A DNA stretch of 64,000 nt from Prostheceraeus crozeri. Its lineage: Eukaryota; Platyhelminthes; Polycladida; Euryleptidae. The notes under the pieces are model-generated. The model saw only the letters and a list, made by a program, of their open reading frames with translations, was not told the DNA's origin and did no database searches. Positions 20,101-31,639 of this stretch are shown here, one piece after another (within the stretch, counting starts at the first letter, position 1; every line of letters starts with the position of its first letter). The translations under genes and the position numbers were made by a program. The stretch is from contig CAJQUW010014340.1 of the NCBI GenBank assembly GCA_907163375.1, positions 121,381 to 185,380 on the forward strand. Reading direction: 5' to 3'.

Positions 20101-21495
20101 TAACGGTTGAAACTTTGTTTTATTTCTATCATAGAAACAGATAGAACTTTATTTCTAACGTACACACAATTGAAACTTTATCTTATTTCTAACATACAAA
20201 CAGATAAAACTTTATTCTTAACATACACACACTATTGAAACATTAGTTTTAACTTGTAACTCTTAAAACTTTATTTTTAACTTGTTAACGGTTGAAACTT
20301 TGTTTTATTTCTAACATACAAACAGATAGAACTTCATTCTTAACTTGTAAACTGGTGAACCTTCATTTTATTTTTAACTTGTAAACTCTTGAAACTTTAT
20401 TTTGATATACAAACAGCTAAAACTTTATTTCTAACGCATACACCATTGAAACTTAATTTCTAACTTGTAAACTCTTGAAACAGTTATAATTTTATTTTTA
20501 ACTTGTAGACTGTTGAAACTTTATTTCTAACATATAAACTGTTATAACTCTATTTTGAAGCACATAAACTATTAAAACTTTATTTCCAACGTGTACACTA
20601 TTAAAACTTTATTTCAGCTTGTAAACTGTTCTAACTTTATTCTTAACATACATACACTATTGAAACATTAGTTTTAACTTGTAAACTCTTGAAACTTTAT
20701 TTTTAACTTGTTAACGGTTGAAACTTTGTTTTATTTCTATCATAGAAACAGATAGAACTTTATTTCTAACGTACACACAATTGAAACTTTATCTTATTTC
20801 TAACATACAAACAGCTGAAACGTTATTTCTAGTGCACATACTATTGGAACTTTTCTTTTAACTTATAATCTGTTGAAACTTTATTTTGACTTGTAAACTG
20901 ATGAAACTTTATTTCTAACTGGTAAACTTTTGAAGTTTTATTTTTAACTTGTAATTGTTGAAGCTTTAATTTTAACTTGTAAACTGTTGAAACTTTATTT
21001 TTAACTTGTAAACGGTTGAAACTTTGTTTTATTTCTATCAGACAAACAGATAGAACTTTATTCTTAAATTGTAAACTGATGAAACTTCATTTTATTTCTA
21101 ACATATAAACTGTTATAACTCTATTTTGAAGCACATAAACTATTAAAACTTTATTTCCAACGTGTACACTATTAAAACTTTATTTCAGCTTGTAAACTGT
21201 TCAAACTTTATTTTTTATCTTGCACACTATTTAAACTTTATTTTAAAACTTGTAAACTATTGAAACTTTATTTTTAACTTGCAAACTATTGAAACTTTAT
21301 TTTATTTCTAACATATAAACAGATAGAACTTTATTCTTAACTTGTAAACTGGTGAAACTTCATTCTATTTCTAACATACAAACAGATAAAACTTTATTCT
21401 TAACATACACACACACACACACTATTGAAACTTTATTTTCAATCTGTAAACTGTTGAAACTATATCTTTCATTTACAAATAGTAGAACGCTTAGT
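17098..21495 (-). repeat. Central AT-rich array, right half (AATAAA on the minus strand)
   Basis: Mirror image of 12700-17097. The AATAAA words are now on the minus strand, again the sense strand of the genes in this arm. Small indels separate the halves, for example a longer CA run near 21405. Confidence 0.9.
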
Positions 21496-21529
21496 CTAAC
21501 TTGTAAATCTTAAACATTTCATATGGACG

Positions 21530-21727
21530 ATGATGATAGATGAAATAGTGTCAAACAAAATTAAGATAGCTTGCACTTCTGATACAGGGATAGCAATCGA
21601 CTGCGATCCATGTGTAAAGAGCTTGTTAGACTACGGAAGAGAGAAGTGTGTTATGTTGCGTGTGGCACGTGAGTGTCCTCCCATTTCATTCCATTCATCA
21701 ATTCGTCTCATTGATAGAGACAGGTAG
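21530..21727 (+). CDS. Doubtful 65-aa reading frame (right-arm mirror)
   Basis: Exact mirror of 12468-12665, with the same reservations. Confidence 0.2.
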   Translation: MMIDEIVSNKIKIACTSDTGIAIDCDPCVKSLLDYGREKCVMLRVARECPPISFHSSIRLIDRDR

Positions 21728-21759
21728 AACTCATGGTTCTCATAACGTATGCAATGGAA

Positions 21760-21963
21760 AGTTTTAGGCAACCTTCGACAGTTGGCTAAATGTCGCCCTG
21801 GCGCGAATGCATACTACGTTGAGACAGAGGCAATCACTTGCAAACATGACGCAGAGAGGTTTAACAAGATTGACCATTGCCGAATGTCCCTTGCGGTATA
21901 CATAGCTACGGGTTTCACCGCCGCCCTTTACAGGAACGCCCGTCGAAAGGAAGTATTACACCG
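21760..21963 (-). ncRNA. Structured RNA module C (right-arm mirror)
   Basis: Mirror of 12232-12435, transcribed toward the centre. Confidence 0.6.
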
Positions 21964-22009
21964 AACTTCATTTGCAACGTTCAAGTTGACTGATAGCAGA
22001 TTCAACTTA

Positions 22010-22078
22010 ATGATAGTATTCGCCAGTCCGAAGACTGCCCAGGGCAAACCGCGAGGAGGTTCTATCATGTCTTGCCCC
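22010..22078 (-). ncRNA. HDV-like ribozyme 2 (right-arm mirror)
   Basis: Reverse-complement copy of 12117-12185 with all helices retained. Cleavage is expected just after the mirrored SL2 and ACCAU. Confidence 0.93.
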
Positions 22079-22083
22079 ATGGT

Positions 22084-22099
22084 GGCCCTTAAGAGAGCC
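22084..22099 (-). promoter_or_regulatory. Histone-type stem-loop SL2 (right-arm mirror)
   Basis: Mirror of 12096-12111, with the same spacing to ribozyme 2. Confidence 0.75.
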
Positions 22100-22128
22100 G
22101 ATGGTTCGTTCTCGGGAGTAACGTCATC

Positions 22129-22395
22129 TTACACCCTACCAATTCTACTGAGAGAGTCTTTGACTCTCTCTTTGGTAGCACTGTCGACTTCCACACTAAC
22201 TGGTACATGGCTAAAAAGTGGAATGTAGCACCATTCCGTTGGATTGACAGCAGTTGCTGTCATCGGATTGCCAATCCGAGCAAGATTATTAAAAACTCTG
22301 TCTTGCTCCTCTAGCCTGACAAACTCCTCAAATAAATTTCGCGGCCTTAACTGCGGTCCGCGAGGAGAGCTGACTTGACTGTTCGGCGTCTGCAT
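22129..22395 (-). CDS. P gene 2 (right-arm copy)
   Basis: Identical translation to the 88-aa left-arm gene 2, with its TATA box mirrored at 22427-22434. Identical coding sequence in both arms implies recent duplication or continuing gene conversion. Confidence 0.6.
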   Translation of the reverse strand: MQTPNSQVSSPRGPQLRPRNLFEEFVRLEEQDRVFNNLARIGNPMTATAVNPTEWCYIPLFSHVPVSVEVDSATKERVKDSLSRIGRV

Positions 22396-22484
22396 GATTG
22401 AAATGAAATGAAATGAGAGGCAGTGGTTTATATACCCTCTAACACGACGCAACGTTCAAGTTGACTGATAGCAGATTCAACTTA

Positions 22485-22553
22485 ATGATAGTATTCGCCA
22501 GTCTAAAGACTGCCCAGGGCAAAGCGCGTGGAGGCTCTATCATGTCTTGCCCC
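22485..22553 (-). ncRNA. HDV-like ribozyme 1 (right-arm mirror)
   Basis: Reverse-complement copy of 11642-11710, with the core intact. Confidence 0.92.
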
Positions 22554-22719
22554 ATAGTGGTCGATTATACGGTAGTGTGTTAGTAGATTTCAATCGCTGA
22601 AAAAGGGAAGATGAGAATCATTTCATTTGTCTCATCAACGTTTATCATGGGAGCAATCATTGAAGGGACATCTAATGAATTACATTTCACTCTACTCCAT
22701 ATCATAAAGACTAACCTTT

Positions 22720-22908
22720 GTCGAATGGCTGAAGTACTCTGACCTGGCGAGAGAAAACGTCACGTTGAGTATGAAGTCGAACGCCCAACATGAGCAACGG
22801 CTCAGAGGTTTCGGTCTAACAAACGACGAACAACCCGTGCAACACAATCCCTCTACGGCAGTACCCGCCGTCCCGAAGGAACGCTCGAGCAAAGGAGGTA
22901 TTACAGCG
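22720..22908 (-). ncRNA. Structured RNA module B (right-arm mirror)
   Basis: Mirror of 11287-11475. Confidence 0.6.
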
Positions 22909-23082
22909 ATGATGTGCTTTATGAGCAGAAGTGAATCTCTTGATAGCAAGAGACTATTCAACTAGATAGCAAGTCAAAACAACCTGATAGCAGGACAAAT
23001 GTATAGTCAGTAAATGTAAAGGTGTTATAGGATTCGGGTTGAATCCATCTCACACATCTATTTTACTAAGTTTTAATTGTAG

Positions 23083-23149
23083 ACTCTCCCTCTGTGTTCA
23101 CATCCGAAGATGCTGTCGGGCTTGGGACCGATCTAGCCACATTAAGAGT
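23083..23149 (-). ncRNA. Twister ribozyme (right-arm mirror)
   Basis: Reverse-complement copy of 11046-11112. The TCCCAAG loop, P1, P2 and P4 pairings are all retained. Confidence 0.92.
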
Positions 23150-23165
23150 GGCCTTTAAAAAGGCC
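23150..23165 (-). promoter_or_regulatory. Histone-type stem-loop SL1 (right-arm mirror)
   Basis: Mirror of 11030-11045, directly abutting the twister ribozyme. Confidence 0.8.
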
Positions 23166-23260
23166 GTTTGGTGCGTTCACAAGAAATAGCTTTCTTTTAC
23201 TTCTTTATGGCTCCTGAAATGAAAGAAGTAAGAGTTGGAAAGATGGCATGATGATATATC

Positions 23261-24360
23261 TCAGTCATTATACTCACGATACTTGTATGGCTTTGAACAA
23301 GCTATGTGGATGTCGTCGGTGTGTTGAATATTTATATGGTAGCAACGGACATCCGCACAGCTGTAGCACTCCTGAGTGTCGTCATTGCTTATATTTAGAT
23401 ATACAATTGGTTTGTCAGGGACGACACCTGCGATGGGGATGTGCATAGTTGTGAGAGATTTCACCTTCTCACACTCCTTCAAACGCGCCAACTCATTCTT
23501 CAACAAACTCACTTCCTCAAGCGCCGCTTCCTTCAGCATGCGCTCCTCACTTCGCTCTCGATCACACTTCTCAAACTTCATCACCGCCTCTTCCTTCAAC
23601 TTTCTCTCCTTCACCATACTCTCTTTTGCAGCCGCACACTCCCTTAACTTTTGAGTCACACTCTCAGCATTCAACTTCAAACTATCACGCTCAGCAGTCA
23701 CCTCTTTCAGCGTACTCTTCAGCGATCTCACTCTTCCTTCTAACTTTGTACACTCATGCCTCACATTCGTATAAGCACGCACATCATCCCTCGACAGCAC
23801 AACTTCACACGGAACAGTCGACCTCTCAACTTTCTCAACGCACCTCGGTGAAGGTCTAGGCGTTGATTGTGCCAACACCTCGGGTACTGGCACAATCGCC
23901 CTCACAGCTTTCTCAAGCTCACGCTCAGCAGCAGCAACACTCGAATCATCATTCATACATTCATCATCCGATGAAATCCAACTCACCGACATCACTCTAC
24001 TCTTTTTGGAAGTACTCGCATCCAAATCTACATCACTCACAACACGCTTTTCAACATTTACCACCTCTACTGGTGGCAAACGAGCACACATTCCTCCTCA
24101 TACAGCATTCCCTGCTCACCACACATCATCTTCTTCATCAAAACTTTCGAAATTTTTCTGAATACACACTTCGAGTGCAACTCACTGAAGGCATCATTCC
24201 TTTCATCACACCTCACATTACACCACACACAAAACCACACCTTAACCGCAACACTATGCGCAGCATTCTTTTTATGGTGAAGGTGAAAATTCTCACCCCT
24301 AAACACATCCCCACAACTGCATTTAAAAAATTGTAGGCGTTTATTCACGTCTTTGGTCAT
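23261..24360 (-). pseudogene. P gene 1 (right-arm copy, broken)
   Basis: Mirror of the left-arm zinc-finger/coiled-coil gene with a few amino-acid differences. It is broken, with about one break, so it no longer reads as one frame. The left arm therefore carries the only uninterrupted gene 1 in the window. Promoter, 5' exon, ribozyme and stem-loop are all still present. Confidence 0.8.
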
Positions 24361-24533
24361 TTTTCACTGCAAAGAAAAATGAGAAAGTTTGATATCAAAC
24401 CTGAGCAGAGCGCAACGTATAGAAATAAAATGTCAGTAAATGTGAAGATTATGTTTTCAAAGTCATACTGTAATGCTATCATTACTTGAGGATAGACAAG
24501 TTAAGCTGATGAAACCGTTACAGGTATTACTCA

Positions 24534-24766
24534 GAGGGGATCTTATCCCAACTCCAAGGCCTCGGCTGAGGAATGATAGATTTGAGTGTAGTGAGTGGCA
24601 CTCGATCCCGTCAACAGCCCGAAGGCCTTGTACTGATCACTAGGGAAGTGAGAGATCTTCCCCGATACCCGCTCTTTACAGCTGAAGACATCATTGTCAC
24701 TGCCCCGAAGTGGTAACAGGAACGCCGAGTCAAAGGTAGTGATCAGTAGCTGGGATCTAACCCCTC
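24534..24766 (-). ncRNA. Structured RNA module D (right-arm mirror)
   Basis: Mirror of 9428-9660, with the 12-bp stem retained. Confidence 0.6.
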
Positions 24767-24958
24767 AAAGCTGCCTTAGACTTAGTTAAATTTGAAATCT
24801 GATAGCAGATTTGAACTCAGCATACTTGAAAACCTTGAGGAAACATCCCAAGTTGTTGCTTTGATCTGCTTGATAGCAAGCCGTAGAGAGCTTGATTCAC
24901 CAGCGTTTTGCAATGGAGATGTTTAGAGGCCACCCATGACAAGATAGCTAAGACTCAA

Positions 24959-25127
24959 CCGATTGGCGTTCAAAGTGCTACGTTGAGAGCTGTGTCAAAT
25001 GCCCAACATGAGACATGAGTTGTCCCAGCGGTTACGGTCTTAAATATGACACATTCCCTTGCCACACTTATCACTACGGCATCGTCCGCCGTCCCGAAGG
25101 AACACCCTGTCAGTGGAATATTACAGC
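24959..25127 (-). ncRNA. Structured RNA module A (right-arm mirror)
   Basis: Mirror of 9067-9235. Confidence 0.6.
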
Positions 25128-25619
25128 AAAACTCTCCATGTCTTGCTCGCTTTCAGTGAAAAGCCGCTTATACCATGAGAAGACTGGCTCAGACATCATT
25201 AAAAATGCTTTCATTGACTTCAGCAGGGTCGAAAACCCCAGAAAACCTCCAAAACTAGTGAATTTAAATTTTTCAACTTTTTAGCACTACTTATAAAATT
25301 TTATAAGTAGTCCATCACTTAGGGCAGGTCAATAGCGACCGAACCTTTTTTGAATCAAGTCAAACGGACTTGTAGAAGCAAAGTTACGAGCCTTTAAAGT
25401 TTTGGTTTTTGGAGTCTTTTATGGCCTGGAGACGAAGGCCATCTCCTGGCGAACCTCTAAGTCTGACGGCTTAGCTGATATCAGCAATGAAATTTTCTAA
25501 GTCGGTTTCTTACAGAAACTTGGAATTTGGAATGTCCGAAGCTATCATCGGAGCTCAGAGAGACGACCTACCTCTGACAATCGTTCTCCTCTAAATGACA
25601 AGTCTCCGTCGGTTCCCAG

Positions 25620-25654
25620 CTTATATAGTGTGTGACGATCAGCTGATGACGTAA
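25620..25654 (-). promoter_or_regulatory. Gene 1 promoter of P (right-arm mirror)
   Basis: TATATAAG (minus strand, 25620-25627) and TTACGTCA (25647-25654). The spacer differs slightly from the left arm. Confidence 0.65.
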
Positions 25655-25689
25655 TACCCATCATCCAAACACTAAAAATCCCGTCTATC

Positions 25690-28600
25690 TCCGGTTCTAG
25701 TGCTCCGATTGAGCTGGAAATACACTATTTCCATGCAGAATTTCACGCTGAATCCGAATCTGGCCTCCGTTTTCTCATCCGATGCTTCGTTTTGGCTCTA
25801 CAGTAGGCAGCCATCGCAAAAATTCTAACTCTGTCGTTTTTCGCCAATGTCCCAAAATCTTAAATGGCGTCTCACATCTAAACGAAGACAGATAGGAACA
25901 AGCCGATTCTTTCACTGAATTTGTCTCACTCTTAGCTTTCAAACGAGCTATCGCACGACAAAATCCGTCCACTGGAAGCCAAAATCGAAGCAAGCTGTCC
26001 AGAGGGGGGGGGGGACGTCAGTGAAAATTTTTTCTCTCCGATTTCGCTGGAAACATCCTTCCTAACCCAAAATTTCACGTAGATTCCGAATCTGGCCTCC
26101 GTTTTCTCATCCGATGCTTCGTTTGGGCGCTACACACCAAAACATCCCAAATTCTAACTCTGTCGTTTTTTCGAAAAATGTTGAAAATTTTTTCTCACCG
26201 ATTGCCTTGAAACTCACCATACAGATAAAGAATTTCACGCTGATTCCAAATCTGAAATCCGTTTTCCAATCCGATGCTTCGTTTTGAAGGTAGAGCCCAA
26301 AACGTCCCAAATTCTAACTCTGTCGTTTTTCGCCAATGTCCCAAAATCTTAAATGGCGTCTCACATCTAAACGAAGACAGATAGGAACAAGCCGATTCTT
26401 TCACTGAATTTGTCTCACTCTTAGCTTTCAAACGAGCTATCGCACGACAAAATCCGTCCACTGGAAGCCAAAATCGAAGCAAGCTGTCCAGAGGGGGGGG
26501 GACGTCAGTGAAAATTTTTTCTCTCCGATTTCGCTGGAAACATCCTTCCTAACCCAAAATTTCACGTAGATTCCGAATCTGGCCTCCGTTTTCTCATCCG
26601 ATGCTTCGTTTGGGCGCTACACACCAAAACGTCCCAAATTCTAACTCTGTCGTTTTTCGCCAATGTCCCAAAATCTTAAATGGCGTCTCACATCTAAGCG
26701 AAGGCAGATAGGAACAAGCCGATTCTTTCAGTGAATTTGTCTCACTCTTAGCTTTCAAACGAGCTATCGCACGACAAAATCCGTCCACTAGAAGCCAAAA
26801 TCGAAGCAAGCTGTCCAGAGGGGGGGGGGACGTCAGTGAAAATTTTTTCTCTCCGATTTCGCTGGAAACATCCTTCCTAACCCAAAATTTCACGTAGATT
26901 CCGAATCTGGCCTCCGTTTTCCCATCCGATACTTCGTTTTGGCTCTACAGTAGGCAGCCATCGCAAAAATTCTAACTCTGTCGTTTTTTCGAAAAATGTT
27001 GAAAATTTTTCTCGCCGATTGACTTGAAACTCTCCGATTGACTTGAAACTCACCATACAGATAAAGAATTTGACGCTGATTCCAAATCTGAAATCTGTTT
27101 TCTCATCCGATGCTTCGTTTTGAAGCTAGAGCCCAAAACGTCCCAAATTCTAACTCTGTCGTTTTTTGCCAATGCCCCAAAATCTTAAATGGCGTCTCAC
27201 ATCTAAACGAAGACAGATAGGAACAAGCCGATTCTTTCACTGAATTTGTCTCACTCTTAGCTTTCAAACGAGCTATCGCACGACAAAATCCGTCCACTGG
27301 AAGCCAAAATCGAAGCAAGCTGTCCAGAGGGGGGGGGGGACGTCAGCGAAAATTTTTCTCTCCGATTGACTTGAAACTCACCCTACCGATGCAGAATTTC
27401 ACGCTGAATCCGAATCTGGCCTCCGTTTTCTCATCCGATGCTTCGTTTTGGCTCTACAGTAGGCAGCCATCGCAAAAATTCTAACTCTGTCGTTTTTCGC
27501 CAATGTCCCAAAATCTTAAATGGCGTCTCACATCTAAACGAAGACAGATAGGAACAAGCCGATTCTTTCACTGAATTTGTCTCACTCTTAGCTTTCAAAC
27601 GAGCTATCGCACGACAAAATCCGTCCACTGGAAGCCAAAATCGAAGCAAGCTGTCCAGAGGGGGGGGGACGTCAGTGAAAATTTTTTCTCTCCGATTTCG
27701 CTGGAAACATCCTTCCTAACCCAAAATTTCACGTAGATTCCGAATCTGGCCTCCGTTTTCTCATCCGATGCTTCGTTTGGGCGCTACACACCAAAACATC
27801 CCAAATTCTAACTCTGTCGTTTTTTCGAAAAATGTTGAAAATTTTTTCTCACCGATTGCCTTGAAACTCACCATACAGATAAAGAATTTCACGCTGATTC
27901 CAAATCTGAAATCCGTTTTCCAATCCGATGCTTCGTTTTGAAGGTAGAGCCCAAAACGTCCCAAATTCTAACTCTGTCGTTTTTCGCCAATGTCCCAAAA
28001 TCTTAAATGGCGTCTCACATCTAAACGAAGACAGATAGGAACAAGCCGAATCTTTCACTGAATTTGTCTCACTCTTAGCTTTCAAACGAGCTATCGCACG
28101 ACAAAATCCGTCCACTGGAAGCCAAAATCGAAGCAAGCTGTCCAGAGGGGGGGGGGACGTCAGTGAAAATTTTTTCTCTCCGATTTCGCTGGAAACATCC
28201 TTCCTAACCCAAAATTTCACGTAGATTCCGAATCTGGCCTCCGTTTTCTCATCCGATGCTTCGTTTGGGCGCTACACACCAAAACGTCCCAAATTCTAAC
28301 TCTGTCGTTTTTTCGCCAATGTCCCAAAATCTTAAATGGCGTCTCACATCTAAACGAAGGCAGATAGGAACAAGCCGATTCTTTCAGTGAATTTGTCTCA
28401 CTCTTAGCTTTCAAACGAGCTATCGCACGACAAAATCCGTCCACTAGAAGCCAAAATCGAAGCAAGCTGTCCAGAGGGGGGGGGGACGTCAGTGAAAATT
28501 TTTTCTCTCCGATTTCGCTGGAAACATCCTTCCTAACCCAAAATTTCACGTAGATTCCGAATCTGGCCTCCGTTTTCTCATCCGATGCTTCGTTTGGGCG

Positions 28601-28740
28601 CTACACACCAAAACGTCCCAAATTTTAACTCTGTTAAAATTTTGAAGAAAAATTTTTTCTCGCCGATTGAGCTGGAAATCACATCACAGATGCAGAATTT
28701 TACGCTGAATCCGAATCTGGCAGCCATTTCACCATCCACG
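25690..28740 (-). repeat. Expanded C-run tandem repeat block, right arm of P
   Basis: Same units as 7441-8515 but about three times as long. G-runs (C-runs on the minus strand) fall near 26007, 26493, 26820, 27330, 27660, 28147 and 28478. Spacings of about 330 and 490-510 bp alternate, and the pattern repeats with a period of about 1.66 kb (26007 to 27660, 26493 to 28147, 26820 to 28478). This is a higher-order duplication absent from the left arm. Confidence 0.85.
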
Positions 28741-28751
28741 ACAACCTAGAC

Positions 28752-28842
28752 GGTCGCCCACGTCAGCCTAGACGGTCGCCCACGTCAACCTAGACGGTCG
28801 CCCACGTCAACCTGGACGGTCGCCCAAGTCAACCAGGCGGTC
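28752..28842 (-). repeat. 22-bp minisatellite (right-arm mirror)
   Basis: Mirror of the four-unit array at 7353-7440. Confidence 0.8.
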
Positions 28843-29003
28843 GGACCAACTCACTCGAGTCTCACACTCTGTCGTTGCAGAGGGGGGGGGAGTCAGCGAA
28901 CATGTTGTGAACCAACCTGGCCGGCACACCACGACAGACTCTGTCGTTCCAGAGGGGGGGAGGGGGGGCGCGCTGTGTTTATTCTGGACCTTTTGTTACT
29001 ACT

Positions 29004-29009
29004 CCCCCA
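29004..29009. repeat. 6-bp target-site duplication of element P (right)
   Basis: CCCCCA follows TTACTACT directly and matches 7175-7180. Confidence 0.65.
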
Positions 29010-29425
29010 CCTACATTTTTCAAAACAATCGATTATTCAATTTGATCAATTTTGATTGGAGGGATAACTCTTCACACTCACACGGATGACCTGACTACAA
29101 GTCCTCACATGGCTATAGCAATAAGCGACCCAGCCACTTCTAGTAGCGCCCTATTATTTTAAAGGTATCTCATTCACAATGAATTTCCTTTGACTTCAAA
29201 ATTCAAAGGGTATATTTCAATGCGAAAAACCCGAAGGCAAATTACAATGTTGACTTGCTGACGAAGTTTGCGACCATGACATCGCAATTACCCACAACAG
29301 ATTCGCATTAGATTTTTACAACAGCACGGAATGCTTCACTCAAACCGGTGATGCTGAAATGGACATCCAATGGTGCTGCATCATTTGACCAGAGAAAAAA
29401 TGGGGGGGAGGACTGCACAAGAGCC

Positions 29426-30654
29426 GTATCGTGTAATAATATTTCCCCAAATGTCATAGACCTGTGGATTTCAAGAATTTTCATTATTATTTTTTCCGTC
29501 TGTCAACACTTTATGCTGATATAATGCTGACTTATATGTAAACAATAAAAAAGACTGAGACACTCTCAATAAAGGCGCCTTTTGACCTCCCTTTTCTATT
29601 GTCTGTGACATTAAACCGCACGCGCATTCGAAAGCTAGCAAAGTAGATGGGATTTCTGCTCGGTGCTCGCAGTCAAATTTTTATTATGCATAGCACCCTG
29701 CAACATACTGTGTAATACTCCGAGTTCAGTTTCATCAGCCTAACCATCATCAGAGGAATAGTGGTAATGTGTTATACATAAATTGAATATAATAATATAC
29801 ATGAATCATTGATGAATTATTTAGTGCAACTTTACGCCATTATGAAAAATACGAAATTAATATAATGTAAGTTAGGCCTTAACTTATTAGGTATGCTGCA
29901 TAGAATTTTCAAAACTTGTCCTAAATTAGATATTTTTAATTTTTTTAAGTATAATTTTCAATTGTACATTTCTAGCCTACACTGCAATGAGGCTATCTAA
30001 ATTACAATTTCTACAGATGATGAGTCGTGGGCTACCCACCGATCATATTATTCATGGACCAACAGACTATTGAATAAAGGCAATAACAAATAACAATAAC
30101 AACCTAAGCTAGCCTATATACACTTTAATATTCAATAAAGCAATTGATATCTCTATTGGTACGGTATATTTGGCTATATAGTCGATACCCTTTCCATGTT
30201 CGAGTAGATACAGGCCCTATAAGCTATTTAGAGGCATACGCTATCCAGTTTCATATTCAAGCTTTGTTAAAAAGCTTATACTACTATTCGGCCCCTTTGA
30301 CGGCTAATTATCATCACCACTCATGTGGTCTTATTTAATGTAGCCTCGTAGTAGACTGGTTGCAGGCTAGGCCAATTTATATTTAGCCAGTGCGGGAGAA
30401 CTTTATCTAATTTAACCAATCCTGGCTATAACTTCATTTTATCTTTCAGAGATAGTCAATTCATGCAAAAATATATGACAAGTATGCTATTTGTCATTAT
30501 ATTAGGCTATTATCATTTTTATTATTAACTTAAGTCGTTGCTTGTTAATGAAAACTAATTTGATGATTGTAGCAAGCCTCTAAAGGCCACACCGTTATCC
30601 AAAAAACCCGTTCAACGGATCCAGGATAACCAGCATAGATAGAACCTGAATTTG
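29426..30654. other. Interior of the outer hAT element, right side
   Basis: About 1.2 kb of AT-rich DNA with no recognisable transposase or other gene. The equivalent left interior is 6681-7159. Confidence 0.6.
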
Positions 30655-30742
30655 AAGTCGGAGCCGGAGCCGAGCCGGAGCCTTTCACATCAGTGTCGTG
30701 GAGCCGGAGCCGATGAGATAACGCATCGGCTCCACAGCCCTG

Positions 30743-30750
30743 CATACCGT
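30743..30750. repeat. 8-bp target-site duplication (right) of the outer hAT element
   Basis: CATACCGT, identical to 6567-6574. Confidence 0.93.
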
Positions 30751-31639
30751 ATATACATTTGTATTCATTCACTTAAATTGCCTATGCTTGGCGACATGTA
30801 AAACAGACGAAGTGTAAGGCCAAATGTGGGAAGAAGAAAGCAAGATTTGGTTTCAGACTTACATCAAACTGATATTAAAAAGGCATTCATTGGGCAAGAC
30901 AAGGATGGTGTCGACCTCTTCGAATCGGACTTTCGAATTTTCAACAGTTCGATTCGATTATCCGATTCGGAAATGAAACTCCAAGTTTTCGGATGATCTG
31001 TTAATCCGATCGTCCACTTCTGCATTTCAAAGAACATAAAATGAAACTGCATTCGCTGATCTTCAACAGCAAGATGAATTCAAATTTATTCAATCAAGGT
31101 TGGAAACAATTGATGAGAAATCAAATGCTACCTATATTTGATATGATAAAAGGAACAACAGTAGCAGAGTATGCAAACAACTTCATGAAACTACTAATAA
31201 GAATCGCTGTTAATACACTTGCAAAATTATAAATTAAATTAAATATTACGACTTACATGAATAAAACACATTATGAAATCAACTGCATAGATCTAGAGAG
31301 AAAATAAAATTGCATTAGAAAAGGAATCTTTACTACAATAGTTAAGAAGAGGAAAATGAGTATTGAATGGTGTTACCTTAGTATACCTGCCGTACCGGTA
31401 CTTAAATTGTAAGTAGCAGCAAAAGTCGCAGAAATTCAGATAAACATCAAGACGATGGAATGAAATATTAAACGAAAAAGTGAGAGACTCATCACAGCTC
31501 CACTTCAGTGCAGGATTACCTTAGAATGGGTTACCTTACATAAAACAAAGCAATACTTACATCCAAACGAGCTTCAGAAGACCTTAAGTCGAAAATTCTT
31601 GACACCTATAGCATGCCTGTTGTAAGTTGTTGTATTTTG

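Larger units (their letters stand above)
7181..29003. mobile_element. Element P: giant palindromic, Polinton-type-ended virus-like element
   Basis: A 21.8-kb inverted repeat with no spacer: the left arm is 7181-17097 and the right arm 17098-29003. It starts AGTAGTAA and ends TTACTACT, flanked by CCCCCA on both sides (7175-7180, 29004-29009). A 5'-AG end, 6-bp TSD and 15-25 kb size are known Polinton/Maverick traits, but no protein-primed polymerase, integrase, ATPase, protease or capsid gene is visible. The arms are nearly identical wherever I compared them, except that the right arm has about 2 kb more terminal repeat. Each arm holds two genes, self-cleaving ribozymes, structured-RNA modules and half of a central array. 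Treated as a fossil: the left arm looks whole, and gene 1 in the right arm has about one break. Confidence 0.75.
7160..29425. mobile_element. Middle layer: small MITE-like element split by element P
   Basis: GGCTCTTGTGCAGTCC at 7160-7175 recurs inverted at 29410-29425, and both ends go straight into a C-run followed by A. A 3-bp duplication GTA flanks it (7157-7159, 29426-29428). With element P removed it is about 0.44 kb, nearly all on the right (29010-29425). The superfamily is not assigned. Three bases is a weak TSD, so element status rests mainly on the inverted ends. Confidence 0.65.
6575..30742. mobile_element. Outer layer: non-autonomous hAT transposon holding the whole nest
   Basis: The ends are 16-bp perfect inverted repeats CAGGGCTGTGGAGCCG (6575-6590 and 30727-30742), flanked by exact 8-bp TSDs CATACCGT. 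The subterminal regions are rich in GGAGCC/GGCTCC words (6575-6680 and 30655-30742), a usual hAT pattern of transposase-binding repeats. Without the inserted material the element is about 1.9 kb. No hAT transposase is recognisable in 6680-7159 or 29426-30654, so it must have moved using a transposase supplied elsewhere. The perfect TSD suggests a fairly recent insertion. Confidence 0.92.

Noticed and set aside
12700-21495. CRISPR-like array
   Set aside because: The units are adjacent, diverged and without unique spacers, in an animal nuclear context. It is a minisatellite-like array.
7181-29003. Palindrome as a simple assembly or foldback-read artefact
   Set aside because: The arms differ in repeat number by about 2 kb and at scattered bases, and one TSD flanks the whole structure. 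An artefact is still possible locally, so long reads remain the deciding test.
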